64,000 nucleotides of DNA from Kingdonia uniflora (GCA_014058105.1 JACGCM010001710.1:744001-808000); one strand, 5' to 3'; counted from the stretch's first letter, positions 38,263-50,846 are shown. The notes: generated by a model from the sequence alone, not told the origin. Translations and numbers: made by a program.

Positions 38263-38802
38263 TATATGGACTTATCCCTCGAGCTCACTCATAATCGAGC
38301 TCACACAACTCGAATTACCTCCGTCTCAGGCTCACACAATCTCAACACTTAACACTCCAGTCAAACATTCCAAATAGCCCCACGACTTACTCAAGAACAT
38401 AGGTCGAGCTAAACCTAGAAAATGTTATTCAGTCAAAGACACCTGTCTCCCACAAGCTCATCAGTTATACAGTCAACTGCCACTAGCCACATTATTCAGA
38501 AGACGTGCTCCAGCACGACGAAGAGCACAGGGACTAGAAAAATTACTCAAACTTCTTATTTACGAGATCAAAAGCATTTATATATTCTAGAGATCACTTG
38601 TAATAAAGATATCCACTCCAAGCAATAAATATACTTTTACAAAAATCCTCCATACGAGGTCATGGTTTTTTACTTGTTCAGAGGTTTTCCACGCTAAAAA
38701 TACTTGTCTCTAATTATTGCTTTATATTAGTGTATTGTTACTGGATCATTGGTGTGATAGCTAATTCCTAATCGTATCGAGCTACAGAATTTGGCCATTA
38801 CA
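38263..38802 (+). repeat. 5' LTR of gypsy-C, TATA region deleted
   Basis: 540 bp against 578 bp for the 3' LTR. About 38 bp are missing near 38527, where the 3' LTR has AGTCTATATAAAGGAG. The 5' copy reads GAAGAGCACAGGGACTAG across the gap. Confidence 0.92.
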
Positions 38803-38821
38803 TTTGGCACCGTCTGTGGGA
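38803..38821 (+). other. Primer binding site of gypsy-C
   Basis: TTTGGCACCGTCTGTGGGA immediately after the 5' LTR. Confidence 0.8.
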
Positions 38822-38874
38822 AAGATTATATTTCCGCGATATCCTAAGGCAGTCTCTTATTATAATTTTCAACT

Positions 38875-40186
38875 ATGGTTTCTTCCAGACGGCAGGCAGC
38901 AGAATTTAGCTCGAAATTTCTATGGATCCGGGACAACTCACTGAGTTACGGATGAATCTCCATGCAGAGGCTGAGAAACGCACAAAACATGAACTTTAAT
39001 TAACGAAGGATCGCGAGCTCCGAGGGAAAGAGCTCGATGCGGAACGACAAGCTTGTTTGACAGCGCTTAAACGATACGAAGATCAGATAACGACGATACA
39101 GACTACACTTGAAGCTCTACAAAATACTCAGCAGGCTCCTCCTCCCAGGGGTCACGATCAGCTTCTAGAAGCCTCCCGCATTTCAGTAAGGGAAAGATTG
39201 GGACCTTCAGGATTTACTAGTAAAACCATTTCCAGGAATCCACCACACAGACTGCATCCCTTTATACATCTGGGAGGAGAAGTCCAATCTGAAGTCAGTC
39301 GAGGTCATAAGATTCCCATCGGTCAGGAGGAAGACCAGTGACCTCTGCGTCAAGTCCTAACACGAGATTGCATGAGTAAAGGAACGGGAACTCATCATCC
39401 CCTGCAAGCACATCCAGGGATTCAACCAATACGTTATTACGTCACAAAGGAAGACATGGACCAACAAATTATGGAGTTGATCGGAGCACAAGTTCTGTGC
39501 ACTACCGGCGATACAACGAAATTACAAGGGAGTTCGATTGCTAAAGAACTATTCAATATGGAAGAACCGAAAGGTTTCCATACTCCCAAAATTTATAAAT
39601 ACAAAGGTACAGTCTCGAAGGTGCATATTCAGTAATATCGTGATTCACTGGGATTGTACTCCAATCTCAACCACATCCTCTGCTGCCTATTTGTAACAAG
39701 TTTACTGGAGGAACCACTCTGATGGTTCCATTCCCTCCCTGAAGAATCTATCTATATATTTGATCAGCTCCATAAATAGTTCATCAAGACATCTACCCAC
39801 AATAGAGACAAGGAAGAGAACTTGTATTCTCTTATCAGTCTTAAGCATTCACAGAGAGAAAAGCTCAAAGACTTCTCAAAGAAATTCTGGATCTTACGAG
39901 AAAAGTGGATAACCTCGACCAAAAGACCACTGTTACCGCTTTCACCAATGCACTGCGGCTCGATTGCAAAGCTAAGGAATATCTTTTCCTCAATAAACCT
40001 GCGACTTTAGAGGAGATGATTACAAAAGTTAATAGTTACGTCGACTTGGAAAAAATGATGCCTGAGCGGCAAAAGTATACTCAGTCTGTCCTCTCCACCA
40101 AAGCCTCATCTAAAGATCGAATCAGCGAGCCCAAGGAAGAACAGGAAGATCAGAAACCCACCAAAGGGAATACTGAGTACCCTTAG
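38875..40186 (+). pseudogene. gypsy-C gag, broken
   Basis: ATG at 38875. Charged N-terminus, then ALKRYEDQITTIQTTLEAL at 39060-39120, a coiled-coil-like stretch. ERLGPSGFTSKTISR follows. The capsid domain at 39372-39830 (MEEPKGFHTPKIYKYKG) is disturbed by several stops. The C-terminal part at 39905-40186 has AFTNALRLDCKAKEYLFL and LEEMITKVNSYVDLEKMM, ending in a Glu/Lys-rich tail. Two frame changes near 39,640-39,900. Same architecture as gypsy-B gag. Confidence 0.85.
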
Positions 40187-43100
40187 AGAAGCGGTCCACA
40201 AAACAAACCAGTCCTCCCAAAGCTGAACGCTTGAATCTCCACTATTTTTCCACTAATATTGAAAGACACGTTCTACCGCACCTCCCGACCACTGGAACCC
40301 ATCAATAATCGACCATTTTGCATACACCATAAGGTAAATCATCATTCTACTGACAATTGCTATGCTCTACAGCGGATGCTCAAACTCATTTTCAAGGAAG
40401 GACGGATGCTAGAATACATCGTTGACCTGAAGTCGTACCAGGATGACAGCTATAAGAAGCAACTCGAAGTTGTTCAAGTCAACGACAGAGCTGAGGAGAA
40501 ACATCTCTACCATATGTACCTCAGCAACATGATCGAAATCAATCAAATCACTAATTCCAGCCAATCTAAACGCCGAAGACTTTCGGAATGCTCTGACCTT
40601 ACGCCTCAAGACAAAGAAGCCAAACTTCTTCCCGAGTTGGGTAATCGCCGACTCGAAATCTCTTTCATGCATTGCGATACTAGCCATGTCAAATATCCAC
40701 ATCATGATACGTTAGTCATAATGCTCAAGGTGAAATAGTTTGTCATGCACACAATGATGATCGATACTAAAAGTGGTATTAAGATTCTTTTTCAGAGTAC
40801 GATCGACCAGATGGGCCTGGCCGACCAAGTCATTCAGAGCGATACCGACGTCAGTGGATTCGATGGCTCCAGGGAAGAACGAGTAGGCAAGATCATCTTA
40901 CCTATTACAGCAGGACCAGCCACAATCGACGTTATTTTATATGTCATTAATGTCGAGTCTCGCTATCTTGGGATCATGGGCCGCTACTGGATGCACAATA
41001 TGCAAACAATCGCTTCCACCTATCATCAAGCACTCCGATTCAAGTACGACAATGGTATTTTTGAGATCAGAGATAGTCAGAAACTCTCTCGAGCTTGCAA
41101 AAATGCTATTTCTGCCATCCTCGATACTTCAGACAGATTGGTCGCATGGTAATTATAGAAAGTTGATCACCTCAACGATCAATCACCTACGGAGGAACCC
41201 ATAAAATATGCTAACATTGATGGGCCCGGCAGAGGTACGTTCATCTGAACCAAGCTGGATCAGTAGGTAAAAGATGCTCTCATCCAATTTCTACAACTCA
41301 ATCGAGACATTTTTACCTGGTTTTTTTAAGAAATGCCCAGAGTCAACCCGGCTATGGCTTGCCACAAGTTAGCCATCAACATCAACGCCACAACGGTCAA
41401 ACAGAAACAACGACGACTTTCACCTTGCCTTCGAAATGAAGTTAACACCGAGATCGAGAAATTGATCAAGGTAGGATTCATTTTTGAAGCAAAGTATCCA
41501 GACTGGATATCCAACATTGTCGCTGTCCCAAAGAAGAATAAAAATGCTTGTGTTTGCATAGATTTCACAGATCTAAAAAATACACCCAAAGGAGAGCTTT
41601 CCTCTTCCTAACATTCATCAGATCCTTGATTCTACTACAGGCCATGATCTCCTCATATCAACGATTGATGAGTGCTATGTTCAAAGGTCTTTACTGTTAT
41701 AAAGTCATGCCCTTTGGGCTCAATAATGCAAGTTCCACATATCAACGATTGATGAGTGCTATGTTCAAAGCACACTTGGGAAAATTTGTTGAAGTCTACA
41801 TCGATGATCTCTTGTGCAAATGCATACAGTCAGATAATCACATCTCCGATCTCAACACAATATTTAACATCCTTCGATCTTACAGAATGTGCCTCAACCC
41901 TGATAAGTGTCAATTCGGGGTACATTATGGCCGATTTTTAGGCCACCTCATCAACAAGAAAGGGATTGAGGCCGATCCAGATCAAATTCAGGATCTCCTC
42001 GACATGCCTTCTCCAATGACAATAAAAGACGTTCAGAAGCTCGCCGACAAGATTGCCGCCATCAACCGCTTTGTCTATAAATCTTTAGACCGCTACCGTT
42101 GGCTATTCCTATTACTCAGCGGATGTACCAAACAAGGAAAGGTTTAACCAACTGCAGAAGTCACATGGACACCAGATTGCGAAGTAACTTTTCAGGATCT
42201 CAAAATCTATTTGGGGAGGTCTCCCATAATGAGCACCCAAGTAGGTAATGAGGAACTGATAATCTGCCTCGCAGTCATAGATACTTCTCTTAGCTCAGTT
42301 TTCATTTGTCTGGAAGTGAAAATAGAGAAACTAGTTTTGTTTATCAGTAAAACACTCACACCAGCAGAAATAAGGTATTTAAAATTGAGAAACTTCTTCT
42401 CACCCTTGTTTATACTTCGCAGAAAATCAAACACTACTTCCAAACACATTCAGTTAAAGTTATGACGAACTACCCACTTCGGGAAGTTTTATCTAAAAAA
42501 GAGAAGTCACGAAGAGTACAACAATGGTCAATCAGTTTGGGAGAATATGATATCAAGTTTGAACAACGTCATTCTAAAAAAGTCAGGCCGTTATCGATTT
42601 TCTCACAGATTTTCCAGTGGAGGATCTCGAGTGGGAGGAGCAAGACCCAGACCTTTCCAAAAACATGCCAGAGAACCCCATTCCTAAACCTTTTGATGAA
42701 CGAGCTGACTGGATCACCACGTCAGGGTGGAGGCTTCTCACAGATGGATCAGCAGGACCCGCAGGGTCAGGGATGGAAATCATTTTGATCACCCCTTCCA
42801 ATGATAGAATTGAGAAATCAATCCGCTTAGATTTTGAGGCCTCAAATAATGTCACCGAGTACGAAGGTCTCATTCATGGACTCGACCTCGCACTTGAGCT
42901 CAATGTTCCTAAGCTCTCAGTTTACACAAATTCATTACTCATCGTCTGTCATTATTCCAAGCAATACAAGAAGAACGGGAAAATGATTGAATACGCAGCC
43001 CTCGTTGCAGATAGGATGAGTATGTTTGTGAAAGCAACTCTCGAATATCTTCTTCGGGGTGAAAACAGACACACCGATTCCTTGGCATATCTAGCCAGGG

Positions 43101-44460
43101 TCTTAGGTACAAAAACTTGATATCTTTAGTTCGAAATCATTTTAACCCCAACATTGACTGCATCTCTGCATGCATGATCAACACTGGGGGCGATAAAGGG
43201 AGAGACGACGATTGGCGAAAGTCTTTCTTAGCCTACCTCGGTGTAGACAACAAGTACAACGGACCACTCCCAGCAGATCCGAAAGAACGCCGACAACTGA
43301 TCAACAACTCGAAGTGTTACATTACTCAGAACGGTATGCTTTACCGACTTTCCATTACAGGACCTTACCTCAAGTTCCTCTCAAAATCAAAATCAGATGA
43401 ATTGTTCTGTGAACTACACGAAGGAACTTGTGGCTCCCACGCTGTAGGTAGATCATTAGCAAACCGAGCCATAACTCAAGGAGTATTCTGGCCTGGCATA
43501 CGCAAGCAAGTAGAAGAATATTCCCGTAGATGCGATACCTGCTAAAGACATGAACATATAATACGCGCCCCTGTGCTCGAACTCCATGCAAACAAGGTTT
43601 TCTGGACATTCAAAAGATGGGCACTAGACCTCGTCGTTAAATTCCCTAACTCTCCAGGTAATCACCGTCACCTACTCGTAGCTACGGATTACTTTATAAA
43701 ATGGGTAGAAGCAGATCCACTATGTCGAACCAGAGAAGAAGATGTCATCACTTTCATCTGAAACCACATAATCACTCGATTCGGGTCCCCCACCTAATTC
43801 GTTTCGATAATGGGCCCCAATTTATAGGAAAAAAATCGTATCCTTCCTCAATCACCACAACATCATCCACTTAGCATCAAATCCATACTATCCTCAGGGC
43901 AATGGCCAAGCCAAAATCACCAATAAAACCATCGTGGATAGACTAAAAAAAATGGTTCTACTCTTAGAAAAAAGGGAATTGGGTTCGCGAACTACCTCAC
44001 GTCCTGTGAGCGTATCGAACTACTCCCTGATAATCCACTGGGTGTACCCCATTCCTCCTTGCTTATGGCACTGAGGCTGTCATTCCTTCTAAATATCATC
44101 ATCCAGTTCGTGATCACGAGCTCACTGACGAGGAAAATGAGTTCAAATTGGCTTGCAACCTTAACATGATAGATGAGACCAGGAAACGCGTCATCGCCAG
44201 CCTAGGTTGATATCATCATATGCTTGCCAGATCATATAATAGCCGAGTCAGGAGCAGTACTTTCCAAATCAAAGATCTCGTCCTCAGAGAAATTCTTCAA
44301 CATCGCAAAGAGCCTCATGCTAGAAAATTAGCCGACAATTGGGAAAGTCTATTTATTATCACAGGTCTCTCAGGCTTGGGATCATACTATCTCATGACAG
44401 AAGAAGGAATCCCTATTTCAAATCCTTGGAATACTAGCGACTGAAACGGTACTATCGTTA
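40187..44460 (+). pseudogene. gypsy-C pol, broken (PR, RT, RNase H, second RNase H, integrase)
   Basis: Linker with FCIHHKVNHHSTDNCYALQ at 40316-40374. Protease at 40670-41150 reads MIDTKSGIKILF, Lys in place of the active-site Gly. RT at 41330-42147: AKYPDWISNIVAVPKKN, a damaged segment at 41640-41700 where a 33-bp duplication replaces the first catalytic-Asp motif, MPFGLNNASSTYQRL, and intact YIDD near 41799. RNase H at 42211-42580. Second RNase H at 42720-43080 (LLTDGSAGPAGSG, YEGLIHGLDLALELNV). Integrase at 43380-44450: intact zinc finger ELHEGTCGSHAVGRS...CDTC, HRHLLVATDYFIKWVEADPL, then QGNGQAKITNKTIV, Lys for catalytic Glu. Several stops and frameshifts. Confidence 0.87.
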
Positions 44461-44639
44461 TGCGTCTTACTGCTCCATTCCCGTTGTTTACTTTGTGCTT
44501 TTCAATTCCAAAAGCGGGATTCTAATCTCCTTCTAATGTAACTTTTAAACTTATCAATGAAAGTTTTTTTTAGAAAGTCATTCTCTTCATGAAGGTTCTT
44601 CCACATTCTTCAGATTAAAGCATAGATAATACTAGCCTA

Positions 44640-45450
44640 CGATCAATCACATCAGTTGGTTGGATCAAGGATAACACTTAGTTCAAGTGAATCTCTACAG
44701 CTCTGCGATTGTTGCAAGTATAAAAACTTCTTTCATATCAAAGACACAACTAAACAATAGATAAGGCAAAGGTAATACTAGTCTTCATCTTTTACAGCTT
44801 GTTTGGAACACATTAGTAGGTTGGGTCAAGGATAACACTTGGTTCAGCTGAATCTCTATAGCTCTGCGATTGTTACAAGTATAAAAACTAGTTTCTTATC
44901 AAATACACAACCAAACAAGAGATAAGGCAAAGGTAATACTAGTCTTCATCTTTTACAGCTTGCTTGGACCATATTAGTAGGTTGGGTCAAGGATAACACT
45001 TGGTTCAGCTGAATCTCTATAGCTCTACGATTGTTGCAAGCGTGAAAACTAGTTTCTTATCAAATACACAACCAAACAAGAGATAAGGCAAAGGTAATAC
45101 TAGTCTTCATCTTTTACAGCTTGTTTGGAATGCATCAGTAGGTTGGATCAAGGATAACACTTGGTTCAACTGAATCTCTACAGCTCTGCGATTGTGGCAA
45201 GTGTAAAAACTCGTCTCACATCAAAGACACATCCAGGCATAAGATAAGGCAAAGGTCATACTAGTTTTCATCTCTTTCAATATGTCTGCGACATTTCTAT
45301 AAGCCTAGATCAAGGATAACACTTGGTCTAACTACCCCTCTACATTTCTGTGATTAAAACGAATGTAAAAAATTTGTTTTAAATCAAGGATCCCACCAAA
45401 CACAAGATAAGGCAATGATTGTACTAGTTTTCATCTATTTTAATGTGTCT
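44640..45450. repeat. ~160-bp tandem repeat array of gypsy-C (about 5 units)
   Basis: Repeated AGATAAGGCAAAGGTAATAC and AAGGATAACACTTGGTTCA motifs, with unit starts spaced about 160 bp (e.g. CTGCGATTGTTGCAAGTATA near 44702, 44862, 45022, 45185). The last unit at the right is diverged. Confidence 0.85.
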
Positions 45451-46841
45451 ACGACAAATTCTATTTATTTTTAGGTGAAAGTCATATTACAAGAGATTAT
45501 TTTCTACTGAGGGAGTGTTAGTAATGCTTTCCCCCACATCATTAAGAGGTCTATCTTTCAGCTCGTAGGCCACAGAAGCTCTACCTCATTTTATTAAGTC
45601 AGAAGTTCGAGGACCCAGATGGGTCTCCATGGCACCCAGACAGTTTCCTCGATCTATCTGAGCTCCACATGTGCACCCCTGGTCCGATAAAGTTTTAAAC
45701 AAGGTATCTCGTTCTGACTCAAGTTTTTTAACTTCCTCTATAAAATATGCAACAATCACCTTTAACGGGTTAGATCGAGCCACATCAGGTGCTACCGTTT
45801 TTGTAAATCTCGTCTTCAACCTCTCGTGGAACACCTTTAACCTATCGCAATTATCCTTCCATTTAATTATTTCCGCATCAACCCTGTCATGATAAATGGC
45901 ATCCTCCTCCAACTTGACAATGTACTTCGCTGACTCTACTAGGTTCATGGCTTCTAAGTCTACTATATGAGTACAAAGTCTCCCAAGCTCAGCATTCAAC
46001 TCTTCCCTAGCCGGCAGATCTTTCAATAATTCTTTCTTCCTCTTCACCAGCAAGTTTTTTACTTTGATCTCCCCCTCCAAAACTTTCTCCCTAATAAGAG
46101 CAGCATCCAGCTTATACTGGCATTCCCTCAAATTTGCATTTCCTTTCTGAACATGCCCCTGAACTCGAGATACGCCACTTTCTAGCTCTCTAATCCGACC
46201 TGAGAGACTAACTACATCCCCTCGAACTAAAGGAGCCTTAACCTTAGTTCAACTCCCTCCAGAACGCTCTCTAGCCTCGGTTTCTTGGCATGAGCAATGG
46301 CTTGATCTTTTTCATCTTTAAGTCAAACGACTCTCTCGTTCAAATCATCGCACCTGCGCTGCATTTTTCGAAATTCCATATCCTTGTCAGGGAGAGCTAT
46401 TTGCAAATGTTCAGCTATGGCCTCCAAAGCCGATAAATTTTCTCGAGCTGACCTCAGCTCGTCATCCTTTTCGATGAATTTTTGTCTCTTTCACTCCAGG
46501 TCGTTCTTACATCTTTGGAGATCAGATCAACATTGTTCTTCAGATCATTCCAGCGCCTGAATACGGTATTGAGTCGTGTCAACCTGCTTACCCTTCACAA
46601 CCAACGCATCAACCTGACGTTGAAGTTACTTGGTACATTCTGTTGCCGTAGATAAATCTTTTAACCCCTTCTTAATCCCAAAATCTTTCTTCTCGACCTG
46701 ACGAGTCAAGTCGGAGACGACCTGATTCAACTTCTCAAGTCTAAAATGTGCTTTTACGTATTGATCCTCTCTATTCTCATTTACCTCCTTTATCCTATCG
46801 AACTGCTCTGTAAATTCCCGATTGCACATGAGTGCGTGATC

Positions 46842-47067
46842 CTCACATGAGTGCGTGATCCTCACGTGCGCGAGATGCATCCAATTCGTTCTGCGACATA
46901 TAACAAATCTAGTATAGTTCGATTCAGAAAGTATAATTCCTGCATATACATACTTGCACATGAGTGCGCGATCCTCACGTGTGTGAGATGCATCCAATTC
47001 GTTCTGCGACATATTAAAAATTTAGTATAGTTCGATTCAGAAATTATAATTCCTGTATATACATACT
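46842..47067. repeat. 113-bp tandem duplication at an aORF1 exon start
   Basis: Two units share GAGATGCATCCAATTCGTTC (from 46872 and 46985) and AGTATAGTTCGATTCAGAAA. They duplicate the start of an antisense exon (NELDASHTRED / TNWMHLAHVR in the two frames). A smaller duplication of TGAGTGCGTGATCCTCAC lies inside at 46831-46865. Confidence 0.85.
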
Positions 47068-48400
47068 ACATATCTAAAGACTATTGATTCCTAAACATCT
47101 ACTTCCAAGTACTTTTTGACTAGAAGTTTGGACTCCTTTCGTGGACGAACCCTACATGAATCTTCTTTCAGCGTACAAGGTACACACGTTCTACATATTA
47201 TTCCGTATTAATAACGTTAGATTTTTGCCATGCATTTCTATTCTATGTACTATACTTAACATTGGTGTAACATGAAAGTCAATAACTTGTTCTGATCTAA
47301 CCTGCAATTCCGCTTGAGCAGACAGCAAGGCTTTAGAGATCTCTCTTTCGCTAGCAAGTCCAGACTCTAAGTCGTTAATTCTGAAACTCATCTCTCTAAT
47401 TGCTTATAAAAGGTTTATAAACAAAGTCATTCTACAGAAGTTTTCTTCCCCATACACGATTCAAGTTACTCACAAATATTCATACAAAATGCATGTCTAC
47501 CCTACCTTCTCACTCCCCCATTCTGGGAGCTCGATATCATCCCCTTGGTTGTCAAGAACTGTCTGGCGGGAGACACCATCCAGACCATCCACGACTCCTA
47601 CATCCTCCGCCTCCTCGTCTTCCACTTTAACATAGATGTCAGCCTTAATGGTATCCACCTCCTCTTGAGAATAGCCCTTCAGTATCAAGTAACGACCTAG
47701 TCTGTCACGCTCCTCAGCCATCTCGTCCAAATTGACATTAGCCTCAACCTGTAGCTGGCTGATTGCCACAGCGTGAGAGGTCTTTAGCTACCTCACTTCC
47801 TTCATGGCTTCAGTCTTCGCTCGAGCTAGGTCTTTCTCCAGCTCGCTCTTCGCCTTCTTCAACTCGGATTTGTCTTCTTTAATGTCGAGCCAGATTCCCC
47901 TCATAAGACGAGCGACCTACATAAAATGAATCGATCTTGGTTAATAGCGCTCAAAGTATATTAATATTTATTACTGGTAATATAACACTTGCCATCTTAC
48001 TCATATCTTCCTCCACCTGGCGAGCCGCCAACCTAGCCCTTTCCTCGACCTCCCTAAGGTCATCCACCGCAGCAGGTCGTGCCTCAGCGACCTTCTCCCC
48101 AGAGGATTCAACCCTCCTCATTTTCTCTTTGGCGACCTCACCACTTTTCGTGGCATCAGATGTCGACAAAGTCTTTAGTATCCATTTCTTTGGAAAGAGT
48201 TAAGCTACTTTGCTCGGCTTAACAGATTTCGGCGGGGCCGAACTGCCAGTTCCAGGAGTCTTGGAAGGATTCGTTCAAGCATCCTCACCACTTGTTTGCC
48301 TTTTTCCTTCATCGACCCCCGTCATCGACCTAGTAGACTTAGCCTTTTGAACCTTTTTAAACCTACTGTCTACTCTCTTCTTTCTACTCAGGCCGAGTTT

Positions 48401-48803
48401 CCCCAAAACGAGTTCGAGTTCAGTTTCTTCCTCGGCAACTTCGTCCAGCAAGGATTTCTTCCTTTCCACTGTAGACTTCACACCTACAATAACAACATTT
48501 TTTATTACCTGCTACACTTGCCAACGAAACATTTCCCCAAAGCGAGTTCAAGTTCAGTTTCCTCCTCCGCAACTTCGTCCAGCAAGGATTTATTCCTTTC
48601 TACTGTAGACTTCACACCTACAATAACAATATTTTTTATTACCAGCTACAGTTGCCAACGAAACATTTCCCCAAAGCGAGTTCAAGTTTAGTTTCCTCCT
48701 CCGCAACTTCGTCCAGCAAGGATTTCTTCCTTTCCACTGTAGACTTCACACCTACAATAACAACATTTTTTATTACCAGCTACAGTTGCCAACGAAACAT
48801 AAC
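48401..48803. repeat. 134-bp tandem triplication inside gypsy-C aORF1
   Basis: Three units start CCCCAAA(A/G)CGAGTTC at 48401, 48535 and 48669. They share CAACTTCGTCCAGCAAGGAT and GTAGACTTCACACCTACAAT. The unit includes the end of one aORF1 exon and intron-like sequence. The second and third copies are most alike. Confidence 0.9.
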
Positions 48804-49654
48804 AATAATTCTATCTATGCATGTATATACTTACTTTGCTTTACAGATCTGAATCGAAGGTCTAAGAGTTCTTCATCATCTCTTTGAAGACAATTACCCT
48901 TCACCCATATGATGTTGTTATTCCAAGTTCGACCTGCTGAATTCAGATCAAAAAAATGATGCCGAGTCCCGCTCACACATAAATATGACCTCCCCACTGG
49001 TCTTAAAATTCTCTACCCCATTAAACTGCAAAACATCCTCAGGGGTTATCCTCCTTACTTTTTTCTCTCGTTCCTACCTTTCATTCAGATGGTCACATGC
49101 AGTTATTATCTCCCACATATTCCCGTTCATTTGAACATGATAAGCCCCAATTGCATTTATAATCCCCTTCTCCAAATTGGTGAGGGGAAGACTCAGCCCA
49201 TACTCTAATTGAGATAAGTAATATAGAAAATCCTCCACGAGATCACTCCGGACATCCCCATCGAAATACTCTAACGAGATTGATTCATTTATGCCCCTAT
49301 CTCATTTTTCTACCTCCAAATCTGCCGACAGATAAAAATATTCTTCCCCCTCCGCTACCGTACAACTCCTAAACTGCCTACCGGCAAACTCTGCATATTT
49401 ACCCCACTTCCCTCCTACAACATCAGAACCTGGAGGATACGATACCAACTGACCAGGGAAACCTGGGAATTGTTCCAGTATTCATTCCCCTTCATTATCA
49501 GACTCATTTGTCCGACCAGAGGTCAAAACCTTATTAACAGACGAACTGCCCATCTTAGAAAAAAATCTACAAGCACGTTTTTGACCTACAAAGATGCCTC
49601 TCAAGCTCGACCTACATACATGTTAAGTTATTTATCATTTTTCCATCTATGTAT

Positions 49655-49679
49655 ACATATATATATATATATATATATT
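49655..49679. repeat. (TA)n microsatellite
   Basis: About eleven AT repeats in the presumed first intron of gypsy-C aORF1. Confidence 0.85.
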
Positions 49680-50407
49680 TAACATATAACTCTGATCAAT
49701 CATTCACGTATAAAACTTATCTTTAAACTATGAATATCAACATATATCGCAAGTATCTCTACTAACCTTCCGTATCCGAATGAGAATCGGCAGTAGAGTC
49801 AAGTTTTCCCCTCACAACACTGCTATATTGCCACCTACGAGATCCAAAATCCTTCGCCCTCTTGAACCGACTATCACCTTCGGATAACTCTTTATCGAAT
49901 CCCCTGATTTTTCATCTTTCTCTCTGAGTGCTCTCCAAGTTTTTTGTGATAAAACGTTTGATTGGAGACAAAGAAGAACTATTTATCCTTTATCTCTCAT
50001 GCGGCTGGCATTTATTGCTCCTCGCAAGAAGCCGTCCTCGATTCTAGAATCGAGGCGTCCTTTCCACTCTCCAGGTCAGACACCTTGTACCTTTTCGATA
50101 AAATTACATTTTATTCATTACAATCCCCCTCATTTTTTAACATATTTCATTCCTTTACTTCCATATCTTTCCCTGACCTTCCTATACTCATGATAACTCA
50201 TACTGTTCGATGTCGGAGCTCTATTTCCTTTTATATACAAAACAAAACTAGAAGCTTCTGCATTTTCATATTTTTGTTTCACAGTCCTTGTTTATCATAC
50301 TTATAGTGATTGAGTCATTTTTAAAATTGTACAAATATTCAAATTTATTCAAAATGTTTGCTGAACAGTCTCAAAATAGATTCGCCCCTATAGAGAATCC
50401 GAATTGA

Positions 50408-50807
50408 CTATATTATTTTTGTTACGTTCACAACATTTATATTATTCCTAAACATGCTGTACACAACATCCATCACCACCTTGGTAAACTTAAGCAACCA
50501 GCATCTAATCATATCATTTGCCGATCCTCATATCTTTAAATTCAATCTCTACTTCAGCAATTAAACCCACCAACCTTTCTCGTTCTACTGAATCACTCAC
50601 GAATACACGAAAAAATGACTCATAAAAGAAACGGGCATACTCAAGTTATCTTTACCTTATATCTAATCCTTCGAGCTGGCATTCCCTCAATGGTAACTCA
50701 GTATCATAACTGAGTGAACCGAAGATCCTCTCCCATACTTCAGCAGTTTTTATACCCAAACGTCCTTCTACGGCATGACGAATCCTCTGAGATTGAGTCC
50801 ACACCAT
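50408..50807 (-). pseudogene. gypsy-C antisense gene aORF2, broken
   Basis: Small antisense ORF starting MVWTQSQRIRHAVEGRLGIK at 50807. It continues TAEVWERIFGSLSYDTELPL, RECQLEGLDI, LEYARFFYE and LIAEVEIEF, ending near 50408. Clearly homologous to gypsy-B aORF2 (MVRTRSQRIRLAAE, RERIFGLFGYDAKLPLRECQ). About 130 codons, basic N-terminus, acidic/hydrophobic middle. Two stops and a frameshift. A TATA box lies 40 bp upstream of its ATG. Unknown function. Confidence 0.65.
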
Positions 50808-50846
50808 CCTAACCTTCCCCCGTATATTTGCAGGTCATGCTATCAG

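Larger units (their letters stand above)
45586..49985 (-). pseudogene. gypsy-C antisense gene aORF1 (multi-exon, coiled coil), broken
   Basis: Same exon series as gypsy-B aORF1. Exon 1 near 49,960-49,770: IRGFDKELSEGDSRFKRAK, ending SDTEG at AAG|GTTAGTAG. Exon 2 at 49,555-48,840: SLEYFDGDVRSDLVEDFLYY, LPLTNLEKGIINAIGA. Exon 3 at 48,481-47,990 carries KMRRVESSGEKVAEARPAA. Exon 4 at 47,918-47,497 after a TGTAG acceptor: GIWLDIKEDKSELKK to SEKVG. Exon 5 at 47,391-47,300: INDLESGLASEREISKALLS ending CAG|GTTAG. Exon 6 on is coiled coil (NREFTEQFDRIKEVNENRED), ending at 45,586 with LERDTLF-like ESERDTLFKTLSDQGCTCGA. Internal tandem duplications and stops. Function unknown. Confidence 0.7.

Noticed and set aside
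46801..48803. CRISPR-like arrays in the gypsy-C repeats
   Set aside because: These are 2-3 long direct duplications without short repeats and unique spacers, in plant retrotransposon DNA.
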